The notes under the pieces: generated by a model
The model's database searches: none
Seen by the model: only the letters and a program-made list of their open reading frames with translations
Told to the model about the DNA's origin: nothing
Position numbers and translations under genes: made by a program
Shown: positions 1 to 6,408 of the stretch, one piece after another
How the letters are laid out: every line of letters starts with the position of its first letter
Position numbering within the stretch: position 1 is the first letter of the stretch
Virus record (IMG/VR): IMGVR_UViG_3300025138_000079
Span: 1 to 44,415 of that record
Source: a virus
Direction: 5' to 3' (one strand)
DNA: 44,415 nt

Positions 1-1
1 A

Positions 2-181
2 CGTGAGGTAATACAAGTGCCTTATAAAGTAAAGGAATTTGTTAAAGCACATAGTGAAGGTAATTATATTATTACAGTAAAAGGACATGCATTCGCCTTA
101 ATTGATGGTGTAATAAAAGGTAATTGGAGAGATGATAAGCGTCTAACACGTAAAGTAAATAGTGCTTATAAAGTAAGTTAA
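2..181 (+). CDS. C-terminal 59 residues of an unidentified small phage protein (cut by window start)
   Basis: The frame beginning at base 2 is open to the TAA at 179-181, so the gene starts upstream of the window. The visible part is basic and holds the segment GHAFALIDGVIKGNW, which resembles the His-containing strand of small papain-like or C39-like phage proteins; the catalytic Cys would lie upstream and cannot be seen. That fold is a guess. The stop codon overlaps the first bases of the early promoter cassette, so the gene is followed immediately by the promoter of the next one. Confidence 0.6.
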   Translation, partial: REVIQVPYKVKEFVKAHSEGNYIITVKGHAFALIDGVIKGNWRDDKRLTRKVNSAYKVS

Positions 182-235
182 AGTAATGCACGGGAGGCTT
201 GGCTTCCCGGGATAGGGTTCGTATATTTACGTGTT
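180..235 (+). promoter_or_regulatory. Early promoter cassette, copy 1
   Basis: A -33-like TTGG lies at 199-202 and a -7-like TATATTT at 222-228, exactly 19 bases apart, which fits the Bacteroidota housekeeping promoter pattern. A CCCGGG palindrome at 206-211 lies between them. The arms CGGGAGGC and GCTTCCCG at 191-209 can pair around a three-base loop (one G-T pair). The whole block recurs at 571-626 with two mismatches. It would drive the gene at 277 with a leader of about 40 bases. Confidence 0.8.
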
Positions 236-276
236 CGAATGGTTCGAGCGATTAAAATTAATTAAAAATAAAGGTT

Positions 277-567
277 ATGTTAAAATTACAAGAAGTATTA
301 GATTTCATTCAAAATTCAGAATTAGCAGAGTTCAATAAAATTAGATTTGCTGTTGATAGAAAAAGATCAGAACTTAGAAATGATGCAAAAGAATCATTTA
401 GAGTAGGTGATACAGTAGGTATTGACCATAGAAGAGTTAATAAAAATGATCAATTTAAAGTTATCAAAGTTAATAGTAAAACTATTACAGTTGAAAAATT
501 AAATGTTGGTAATGGAAGAATAGGAGCACAAATGAGAGTTTCACCAAGTTTATTGTTTAAAAAGTAA
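277..567 (+). CDS. Small early protein with an SH3-like C-terminal half, function unknown
   Basis: This 96-residue basic protein has a helical, charged N-terminal half (residues 1-38) and a beta-rich C-terminal half (about 40-96). The latter contains FRVGDTVGIDHR and a VIKVNSKTITVEKL strand pair and ends in SPSLLFKK, the layout of a small SH3/KOW-like barrel seen in several small phage proteins. No catalytic motif is visible. It stands alone between two copies of the early promoter cassette, so it is probably a separately transcribed early gene. The ATG follows AAATAAAGGTT, a leader shared with the genes at 670 and 44299, which supports this start. Nucleic-acid binding is possible but unproven. 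Confidence 0.7.
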   Translation: MLKLQEVLDFIQNSELAEFNKIRFAVDRKRSELRNDAKESFRVGDTVGIDHRRVNKNDQFKVIKVNSKTITVEKLNVGNGRIGAQMRVSPSLLFKK

Positions 568-570
568 TCG

Positions 571-626
571 AAAGTAATGCACGGGAGGCTTGGCTTCCCG
601 GGCTAGGGTTCGTATATTCACGTGTT
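571..626 (+). promoter_or_regulatory. Early promoter cassette, copy 2
   Basis: This is a near-perfect direct repeat of 180-235 at an offset of 391 bases, differing only at 603 (C for A) and 619 (C for T). TTGG is at 590-593, CCCGGG at 597-602 and TATATTC at 613-619, again with 19 bases between the two boxes. It precedes the DUF932 gene at 670, with about 50 bases between the -7 box and the ATG. Confidence 0.8.
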
Positions 627-669
627 GTTAATAATTAGCAACAATTAATTAATTTAAAAATAAAGGTTT

Positions 670-1479
670 ATGTTAGATTACGAAAGTACAGAGTTTAAGA
701 GTTTAGAAGAGTTAAGAGCAATCGCTCCAAGTATTTTTACCAAAGTTGGTTCAAAAGATACGAGTGATAAGTACACACACATTCCAACTGATCAAGTGAT
801 CAAAGATATGGAATTATTAGGATGGGGTGTTGTTGATGCCCAAGAAGTTCAATCAAGAAAAGAATCAACAAATGGTTTTCAAAAGCATTTAGTTGTTTTT
901 AGAAATAATGATGTTGTAATTCATGGGGAAGATGGTGATACTGTTTACCCACAAGTATTACTTACTAATTCTCACGATGGAAAAAATTCATTTCAATTTA
1001 CAGCTGGGTTGTTTCGTATGATTTGTGCAAATGGTTTAGTTATAACTACAGATACATTTGAGGATATTAAGATTCGTCATATGGGTTATGATTTTTCAAC
1101 TTTACAAGATACTATTAAGGAGATGGTTGGAAAATTACCTTTAACTGTTGAAGCTATGAATAAAATGAAAAATGTTGAATTAGAAGAAGAGCAAATATTT
1201 AATCTTGCTAAATCATTTTTAGATATTAGAGTAGAAGGTACGGATAATACCTTTGATAAACACGCAATTGAGGAAGTTTTAGAATCTCAACGTAAGAAAG
1301 ATGAAGGAAATATGCTTTGGGAAGTATTTAATCGTGTTCAAGAGAATATTATTGAAGGTAATTTCGAATATATTACCAAATCAGGTAAAAAACGTCAAGC
1401 GAGAGTTATTAAAAATTTCAAGCAAGATCAGGATGTTAACAAGAAAATGTTTAGTAAGGCATTAGAATTCGTAGCATAA
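670..1479 (+). CDS. DUF932 family phage protein
   Basis: The 269-residue product carries the hallmark core of the DUF932 (PF06067) phage/plasmid family: a beta-rich N-terminal half followed by the stretch VLLTNSHDGKNSFQFTAGLF and then RMICANGLVI, at roughly residues 97-126. The C-terminal third is helical and charged. The biochemical role of the family is not established; its members occur in phages, plasmids and other mobile elements. The gene has its own early promoter cassette. Its stop codon overlaps the next ATG by one base (TAATG), so the T5orf172 protein downstream is probably translationally coupled to it. The start is supported by the AAATAAAGGTTT leader shared with the neighbouring early genes. 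Confidence 0.85.
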   Translation: MLDYESTEFKSLEELRAIAPSIFTKVGSKDTSDKYTHIPTDQVIKDMELLGWGVVDAQEVQSRKESTNGFQKHLVVFRNNDVVIHGEDGDTVYPQVLLTNSHDGKNSFQFTAGLFRMICANGLVITTDTFEDIKIRHMGYDFSTLQDTIKEMVGKLPLTVEAMNKMKNVELEEEQIFNLAKSFLDIRVEGTDNTFDKHAIEEVLESQRKKDEGNMLWEVFNRVQENIIEGNFEYITKSGKKRQARVIKNFKQDQDVNKKMFSKALEFVA

Positions 1480-1952
1480 TGGAAAGGATAACAAATAAAG
1501 TAGCGGAGGGGTTTATTCCCCTTCGTGAAAATTACGGAAATACCGGTATTGAAAACGCAGCTTTTTTTACCATTACCCCAAGTGAACGAGGTGAGGGATG
1601 GGAAGATGTAACGTATTATACCGAAAAAAAGTATGGGCTTTATGCCGATCAAGGTGAAGGAGATCAATGGGTATATATATTATCAAACCCCTCTTTACCT
1701 AAAGAATATTTAAAAATTGGTTATACTAAACTAAAACCTGAGGAAAGAGCAATCCAAATATCTTCTGCTACTGGTGTTCCAACACCTTATAAAGTAGAAT
1801 GGGCTTATAAATGTTTTAATGGTGAAATAGTAGAAAGAATGACCCATCAGAAATTAAAAGCCTTTAGAGTTAATAATAAAAAAGAATTTTTTCACATTAG
1901 CTTGGAAGAGGCAAAAGATAATATTATATTAATCGGCAATAAATTTAAATAA
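1479..1952 (+). CDS. T5orf172 / GIY-YIG-type nuclease domain protein
   Basis: The C-terminal two thirds (about residues 62-150) match the T5orf172/MUG113 branch of the GIY-YIG fold. The segment VYILSNPSLP is followed by EYLKIGYT, then an ERA-type helix with the conserved Arg, then TGVPTPYKVEWAYKC and a late Glu (EIVERMTHQKL). These correspond to the two GIY/YIG half-motifs, the catalytic Arg and the metal-binding Glu of the family. The N-terminal 60 residues are not recognised. The ATG overlaps the upstream stop in TAATG. Phage T5orf172 proteins are presumed DNA nucleases, possibly homing or host-takeover enzymes; activity here is inferred. Confidence 0.8.
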   Translation: MERITNKVAEGFIPLRENYGNTGIENAAFFTITPSERGEGWEDVTYYTEKKYGLYADQGEGDQWVYILSNPSLPKEYLKIGYTKLKPEERAIQISSATGVPTPYKVEWAYKCFNGEIVERMTHQKLKAFRVNNKKEFFHISLEEAKDNIILIGNKFK

Positions 1953-1953
1953 C

Positions 1954-2148
1954 ATGTTAAAACAAGAAGAATTAGACCAACAAAAAGTAGAATTAATTAA
2001 TGATTTAGTAGCTACATCAACTGTAATGGAAGAATTATGGAGATATCACCCTGAAAACCCAGATAAGAAAGATGTTGTGTCTGAATATGAAATTTTAGTA
2101 AAAATTAAGGTTGATATTGAAAATGAAATTAAGGAGTTAGGGAGCTAG
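1954..2148 (+). CDS. Small helical hypothetical protein
   Basis: This 64-residue protein is rich in Glu, Lys and Leu and is probably two antiparallel helices or a short coiled coil (residues 3-30 and 42-62). It starts only one base after the T5orf172 stop codon, so it belongs to the same transcript. There is no signal peptide, membrane segment or catalytic motif. The late-promoter motif of the next gene begins five bases after its stop. Confidence 0.6.
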   Translation: MLKQEELDQQKVELINDLVATSTVMEELWRYHPENPDKKDVVSEYEILVKIKVDIENEIKELGS

Positions 2149-2152
2149 CATA

Positions 2153-2161
2153 TATTTATAA
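2153..2161 (+). promoter_or_regulatory. Late-type promoter motif TATTTATAA
   Basis: An exact match to the recurrent late motif, in the context CATATATTTATAATAAA, ending only four bases before the ATG at 2166. No -33 TTGG/TAGG box is present upstream. If it acts as a -10 element, the transcript of the next gene would be leaderless or start inside it, favouring the second ATG at 2172. Confidence 0.6.
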
Positions 2162-2165
2162 TAAA

Positions 2166-2603
2166 ATGAATATGATAGACAAAGATAAAATATTTAAATT
2201 ATTTGTAGACGGGAAAGAAATCAATGGTGATAAAACCAAGGATGAAATCCAAGATTTTATGAACGGACCTTATGCCAAAATCGGAATGTTTGTCAAACTT
2301 ATTCAAAACCACGAAGTATTCCATAAAAAATTAGAAAAATTTCTAAAACAAGAACAGCCTGATTATAATGTAGAGTCAACTAAAGAAGCATCTGAATATA
2401 CTGTATACCATAGAGCATGGAGTTATATTAAACAGATTGATTTAGATAAGAAGGAAGATGTTGATGCTATTATTAATTTTGATCCTAAAATATTTTATAA
2501 AACATTAGATGGTGCAGTTAAATTCTTTGAAAACTATGAAGAATACAGAAAATGCGCACACTTACATAAAATAAAAGAAATAGTAAAAGTAATTACAAAA
2601 TAA
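2166..2603 (+). CDS. Hypothetical 145-residue soluble protein
   Basis: I do not recognise this protein. It is acidic to neutral, rich in Lys, Asp, Phe and Tyr and predicted mostly helical, without membrane segments, Cys pairs or an enzymatic motif. ATG codons at 2166 and 2172 are both possible starts. The late-type motif directly in front makes the internal ATG attractive for a leaderless message. It is the only gene between that motif and the next promoter at 2605. Confidence 0.6.
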   Translation: MNMIDKDKIFKLFVDGKEINGDKTKDEIQDFMNGPYAKIGMFVKLIQNHEVFHKKLEKFLKQEQPDYNVESTKEASEYTVYHRAWSYIKQIDLDKKEDVDAIINFDPKIFYKTLDGAVKFFENYEEYRKCAHLHKIKEIVKVITK

Positions 2604-2604
2604 C

Positions 2605-2635
2605 TAGGATATTCAAAATTCTTCTCGTACATTTG
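2605..2635 (+). promoter_or_regulatory. Bacteroidota-type promoter (TAGG-N19-TACATTTG)
   Basis: TAGG at 2605-2608 is followed after 19 bases by TACATTTG at 2628-2635, a perfect match to the Bacteroidota -7 consensus TAnnTTTG. It has the same TAGG and spacing as the promoters before 34934 and 37711. It lies directly after the stop codon of the upstream gene and would drive the genes from 2731 onward. Confidence 0.7.
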
Positions 2636-2693
2636 TATTACAGGTTTTAAGGAAATTAGGGATAAGAAGGAGATGGAAATAAAGGCAAAAAAG

Positions 2694-2707
2694 GGGTAAC
2701 GTTACCC
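2694..2707 (+). promoter_or_regulatory. Perfect 14-bp palindrome, operator candidate
   Basis: GGGTAACGTTACCC is a gapless, perfectly self-complementary site between the promoter at 2605-2635 and the ATG at 2731. With no loop it is a poor RNA hairpin, so it looks more like a binding site for a dimeric DNA-binding protein. It is GC-richer than the surrounding leader. I noticed no second copy in the window. Confidence 0.45.
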
Positions 2708-2730
2708 ATATAATAAATAACAAATATATT

Positions 2731-2895
2731 ATGAAAAATCAAGATTATGTAATCGGGTTATTAGAAAAATTGGAAGGCAAATTTTCCCACCTAGAATTTA
2801 TTGTTTCAAGACAAGAACCATTAGAGGTTTATAAAAAAACAATTAATGAAGCTAGAGAACTTATTGAAAGTGCAAAAACAGCTATTTATAGATAA
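2731..2895 (+). CDS. Small 54-residue phage protein
   Basis: A short ORF runs from the ATG at 2731 to the TAA at 2893-2895. Its product begins MKNQDYVIGLLEKLEGKF and continues with SRQEPLEVYKKTINEARELI, which predicts two helices. Small proteins with this SRQEP...Y...I...+.LI layout occur, as far as I recall, in other T4-like phages, but no function is known to me. The upstream promoter and palindrome, the AT-rich leader and the 23-base gap to the HD gene all fit a real first gene of an operon. Confidence 0.6.
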   Translation: MKNQDYVIGLLEKLEGKFSHLEFIVSRQEPLEVYKKTINEARELIESAKTAIYR

Positions 2896-2918
2896 ATTAA
2901 ATTTAAAAAATAAGAGTT

Positions 2919-3695
2919 ATGAAATTATCCGCGGAACAAATCCAATCAAATTGGATCGAATTTAACACTAACATTGAGACATTTATTACTGGAGATCGTA
3001 AACAGCGTTTACTTGATTTTTATAGTAAATATGAGGACCGTATTATATTAATGCCAGCAGCCCATAAGAAAGAATATCATTCAGCATTCCCAGGTGGGTA
3101 TGTAGATCACGTTAATAGAGTTGTAAAAGCAGCATTGTCCATGTCCGCTGTATGGGAAGGATTTGGTTGTGATATGACGACATTTACCCAGGAAGAATTG
3201 GTATTTTCGGCGATCAACCATGATTTAGGTAAAATGGGATCTGATACTGAAGAAGCATATGTACCTCAGACAGATAATTGGAGACGTGATAAATTAGGTG
3301 AAGATTATATGTTTAATAAAGCATTACCATTCGCAGCCGTTCCAGATCGTGGATTATTTCTACTTCAGCAACATGATATTAAATATACTTTTAATGAAAT
3401 GATTGCTATCCAGACACATGATGGTTTATATGACTCAGCAAATGAGAAATATTTAAAATCATTCATGCCAGAACAGAAACCTCGCACCTCACTTCCATTT
3501 ATTTTGCACCAAGCTGACATGATGGCGGCACGTATTGAATTTGAAATAGAGTGGTTACCAAAGTTCTCAAAGGGTAGCGTGGCGACGCCAAAGAAAAATT
3601 ATACATTGGCGTCAAATAAAAAACCAAATACTCAAACTAGGGCACTTAGCTCAATATCAAGCCCGGGATTAAAGAGTATGTTAGACAACTTATAA
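2919..3695 (+). CDS. HD-domain phosphohydrolase
   Basis: The 258-residue protein carries the metal-binding signature of the HD superfamily: His64 in GGYVDHV, His101-Asp102 in INHDLGK, His167-Asp168 in QTHDGLYD and a distal Asp200 in LHQADMMAARIE. HD proteins hydrolyse phosphomonoesters or phosphodiesters, typically of nucleotides; the substrate cannot be read from the sequence, and nucleotide-pool management or defeat of a nucleotide signal are both plausible in a phage. The last 45 residues (from about 214) are a basic, Ser/Asn-rich extension outside the domain. The stop codon overlaps the next ATG in TAATG, so the small membrane protein downstream is coupled to it. Confidence 0.85.
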   Translation: MKLSAEQIQSNWIEFNTNIETFITGDRKQRLLDFYSKYEDRIILMPAAHKKEYHSAFPGGYVDHVNRVVKAALSMSAVWEGFGCDMTTFTQEELVFSAINHDLGKMGSDTEEAYVPQTDNWRRDKLGEDYMFNKALPFAAVPDRGLFLLQQHDIKYTFNEMIAIQTHDGLYDSANEKYLKSFMPEQKPRTSLPFILHQADMMAARIEFEIEWLPKFSKGSVATPKKNYTLASNKKPNTQTRALSSISSPGLKSMLDNL

Positions 3696-3967
3696 TGATA
3701 GAAGCCATATTAGTAATATTAAGTTTATTAGTCGTTATCTTAGGATATACGACTTTTAACCTTTTACGCAAAAATGAAAGAGCCGAAGACATTATAGTCC
3801 AATACAATGAATACATTGGGGAATTTAATAAACAACTTGAATTTACTAGTGATCGATTAAAAAAGATTGATGCTAAAGGATCTTTTGAAAGTGATGATGA
3901 AATTGGTTGGTTTTTTAAACAAATTAAGAACTTACAAGAAGGAATGGATAAATTCCGAATCAACTAA
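3695..3967 (+). CDS. Small single-pass membrane protein
   Basis: Residues 3-22 form one strongly hydrophobic segment (EAILVILSLLVVILGYTTF). A charged, probably coiled-coil helix follows (about 25-60), then a tail containing DDEIGWFFKQIKNLQ. Positive residues just after the segment suggest the N-terminus faces out and the helix lies in the cytoplasm. The gene is coupled to the HD gene by TAATG, and the sigma factor gene begins directly at the next base. The function is unknown; an inner-membrane anchor or partner for the HD protein is only a suggestion. Confidence 0.7.
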   Translation: MIEAILVILSLLVVILGYTTFNLLRKNERAEDIIVQYNEYIGEFNKQLEFTSDRLKKIDAKGSFESDDEIGWFFKQIKNLQEGMDKFRIN

Positions 3968-4678
3968 ATGGCTATAATTAAGAAAAGAAGAAAAAAGAGT
4001 AAGAATTATTTTACTCAAGAAACAGAGGACTATATTGTTAAATATAATAATCAACCTGACTCTGAGATAAGAAGTAAAATATATGAAACCCATATACATT
4101 ACCCATTCTTTAAACTCACACAAAATATAATTCATACCTTTAAATTTTACCATACAGAGGTAGAAAATTTAGAGCACCTCCAACATGAAATCATTACTTT
4201 TCTTTTAACTAAAATGCATTTATTTGATCCTAGTAGAGGGGCAAAGGCCTACTCTTATTTTGGTACGATAGTAAAAAGGTGGTTAATATTATATAATACT
4301 AAAAACTATACTAAAAAAATTAAAAAAGTTGATGTTGATGTATTAACTGGAGAAAACTCAACTCACACTTATAGAATGGGTGAGGATAAAGTTAAGAGTG
4401 ATTTAGATAATTATATAGATTTATTTGTAGAATATACTACACAAAATATATTAGAACTTTTTCCAAAGAAAAATGATGCCCAAATAGCAGATGCTATACT
4501 TGAACTATTTAGAAAGCGAGAAACTATAGAAGTATTTAATAAAAAGGCATTATATATATACATTCGTGAAATTGTAGATGTAAAAACACCTAAAATTACT
4601 AAAATAGCTGATAAATTACATGATATATTTAAATTACAATATATCTTTTATTTAGAAAATGGTTACGCTAGATTCTAA
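3968..4678 (+). CDS. gp55: Late-transcription sigma factor, T4 gp55-like
   Basis: The 236-residue protein contains a compact sigma-70 region 2: a helix at about residues 66-82 is followed by HLFDPSRGAKAYSYFGTIVK and RW. The FDPSRG...AYSYF...+RW pattern is the core-binding and -10 recognition helix pair of gp55-type sigma factors. Regions 3 and 4 are not apparent, as in T4 gp55. It is longer than T4 gp55 (185 residues), with an extra helical C-terminal part. gp55 directs host RNA polymerase to late promoters that have only a -10 element, which fits the TATTTATAA motifs lacking a -33 box, the first of which after this gene stands at 4695. The basic N-terminus (KKRRKKSK) may contact DNA. Confidence 0.75.
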   Translation: MAIIKKRRKKSKNYFTQETEDYIVKYNNQPDSEIRSKIYETHIHYPFFKLTQNIIHTFKFYHTEVENLEHLQHEIITFLLTKMHLFDPSRGAKAYSYFGTIVKRWLILYNTKNYTKKIKKVDVDVLTGENSTHTYRMGEDKVKSDLDNYIDLFVEYTTQNILELFPKKNDAQIADAILELFRKRETIEVFNKKALYIYIREIVDVKTPKITKIADKLHDIFKLQYIFYLENGYARF

Positions 4679-4694
4679 ATCCTTCTTATATTCA

Positions 4695-4703
4695 TATTTA
4701 TAA
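4695..4703 (+). promoter_or_regulatory. Late-type promoter motif TATTTATAA
   Basis: An exact match in the context TTCATATTTATAACAAAACT, ending 12 bases before the ATG at 4716. It opens the structural gene block immediately after the gp55-like gene. No -33 box is visible. Confidence 0.7.
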
Positions 4704-4715
4704 CAAAACTACATT

Positions 4716-5075
4716 ATGGGATCATTAGATAGTGTTGTATTTGGGAAGAAAAAATTCTCTAACATCTTGGAAGAGATATACAACAATCAAAAAAAGAAAG
4801 AAAAACAAATATCGGGTTTAATATCCGAACTTAAACCTCTTATCAATGATATTGGTGATGCTACTTTAATTGTACCACTTATCAAAGAATATATGGATAT
4901 TGGCGTTCGTAACGATGAACAATTAATTAAAATGGCTACTATAGTACAGCGTGCGTTAAATAATAGTAATAGCGAAGATACACTAGGTATAACGGAAGAT
5001 GAAAAACAACAGTTAATGGAAGAATTAGATAAATTAAATACTAATTTCGAAGATAAAAAGGGAGGAAATGAATAA
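4716..5075 (+). CDS. Hypothetical helical protein at the head of the baseplate block
   Basis: This 119-residue protein has a basic N-terminal helix (about 20-40, rich in Lys), a middle segment containing TLIVPLIKEYMDIGVRNDEQ and an acidic C-terminus. It overlaps the spike gene by eight bases, so the two are co-expressed from the late motif at 4695. It could be a structural, chaperone or assembly protein. Its position after gp55 brings the T4 co-activator gp33 to mind, but no sequence feature supports that. Confidence 0.65.
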   Translation: MGSLDSVVFGKKKFSNILEEIYNNQKKKEKQISGLISELKPLINDIGDATLIVPLIKEYMDIGVRNDEQLIKMATIVQRALNNSNSEDTLGITEDEKQQLMEELDKLNTNFEDKKGGNE

Positions 5076-6408
5076 AGCAGGTTTTTCTGGTTTAAATGCA
5101 ACACTAAATTCAAATATTGAAAATAGAGAAGATATTTTTTCTCAATTGGAGACATTGAATGCTCAATTTATTACTGCAAGAGTAACAGATATAATTATTA
5201 GTAATACCCACCCCCTATTTAATAAATATGGTGGATGGAATGGTCTAGGAACTATATTTTTTGAACCTACAACAAATTTAGGCTCAATTTCAGAAACTAC
5301 TTCAAATCCTATTGCAACCCCCTTATTACCCTTTGCTAAAAATTATCCTTTAATTAATGAAATAGTAGTATTATTTAATCTTCCGGGGAAAAATATTAGC
5401 CAAATTACTAACAATACTAACATCTTACAATATTATTACCTAAATCCTGTAGGTATTTGGAACCACCCCCACCATAATGCCTACCCTAATGCTTTAACTA
5501 ATGATAATGATAGTAATAATGAAGAAATATCTTATCAACAAATTGAAAGTGGAGTAGTTAGAAAAGTAAGTGATTTTTCTTCAAACATAGAATTTAATAG
5601 TCCTCTAGTAGAAAAGGGATCATTTGTAGAAAAAACTAACATTCATCCCTTATTACCTTTTTCTGGTGATAATATATATGAAGGAAGATGGGGTAATTCT
5701 ATTAGATTTGGAAGTACAGTACCACCAACTTCAATATCTGGTTCATCAAACACATCAAACTATCAAAATAATTGGTCATTTGTTGGGCAAAATGGGGATC
5801 CTATTACTATTTTAAGAAATGGTCAACCTAAAGATTCATCTAGTGCTGGTTGGTTACCTATTATAGAAAATATAAGAGAGGATTTATCTTCCATTTATAT
5901 GACTTCATATCAACAAATCCCATTAAGAGCATCAAATGAAGATTATTCAGCATTATCTCCATCTCCATTATTACCTAGGGAATTTTTTAACCCTCAAATA
6001 ATACTAAACTCAGAACGTTTAATATTTAATGCTACAACAGATAGTATACTTGCAAGTGCTCAAGACTCTATTTCCTTATCTTCTGATAATCAGATAGGTC
6101 TTACATCTAAAAATGTAAATATATCAGGAGAAAGCATTAAATTAGGAGGTCCTACTGCAGATGAACCAGTTATATTAGGGGGATCATTTATGCAACAATT
6201 TAAAATATTAATTGATCAAATTCAAGTAATGTCTATTGCCTTAGGTGGTTTAGAGGGATTTGACCCTACAGCTACTAATATAGAATCAACGGGAATTGAT
6301 TTAGCTGCACAAGATTTAGAACTTGTTTGTAAAGCTTTAAAAAGATTACTACCTAGTGATGGTAAAATTACATCCCCTTTATTATCTAACACCGTAAGAA
6401 TAAGATAA
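5068..6408 (+). CDS. gp5: Baseplate central hub/spike protein, gp5/VgrG-like
   Basis: The 446-residue protein shows the layout of gp5/VgrG-type spikes without the lysozyme domain of T4 gp5. An OB-fold-like region contains YYYLNPVGIWNHPHHNAYP (about residues 125-145) and YEGRWGNSIRFGSTVPP (about 204-220); the GRWGNSIRFGS motif recurs, as I recall, in gp5-like proteins of marine T4-like phages. From about 308 to 355 a series of short beta repeats (NSERLIFNATTDSI, SDNQIGLTSKNVNISGESI) looks like the triple-stranded needle. The C-terminus is helical. A trimer at the tip of the tail tube is expected. The ATG overlaps the preceding gene, and the stop overlaps the next ATG in TAATG. Confidence 0.7.
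   Translation: MNKAGFSGLNATLNSNIENREDIFSQLETLNAQFITARVTDIIISNTHPLFNKYGGWNGLGTIFFEPTTNLGSISETTSNPIATPLLPFAKNYPLINEIVVLFNLPGKNISQITNNTNILQYYYLNPVGIWNHPHHNAYPNALTNDNDSNNEEISYQQIESGVVRKVSDFSSNIEFNSPLVEKGSFVEKTNIHPLLPFSGDNIYEGRWGNSIRFGSTVPPTSISGSSNTSNYQNNWSFVGQNGDPITILRNGQPKDSSSAGWLPIIENIREDLSSIYMTSYQQIPLRASNEDYSALSPSPLLPREFFNPQIILNSERLIFNATTDSILASAQDSISLSSDNQIGLTSKNVNISGESIKLGGPTADEPVILGGSFMQQFKILIDQIQVMSIALGGLEGFDPTATNIESTGIDLAAQDLELVCKALKRLLPSDGKITSPLLSNTVRIR

Noticed and set aside
191-209. The GC-rich hairpin in the early cassette as an intrinsic terminator
   Set aside because: It is not followed by a T run, and it overlaps the -33 box of a promoter. Some termination cannot be excluded, but the third promoter copy works without it in the alignment.
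5061-5065. GGAGG as a Shine-Dalgarno site for the spike gene
   Set aside because: It is only two bases from the ATG, too close for normal pairing, and it is part of Lys-Gly-Gly-Asn codons of the upstream gene. Most neighbouring genes lack SD sites.
4716-5075. gp33-like late co-activator next to gp55
   Set aside because: Size and position fit, but there is no recognisable gp33 or clamp-binding signature, and the gene overlaps the spike gene like a structural or assembly gene.
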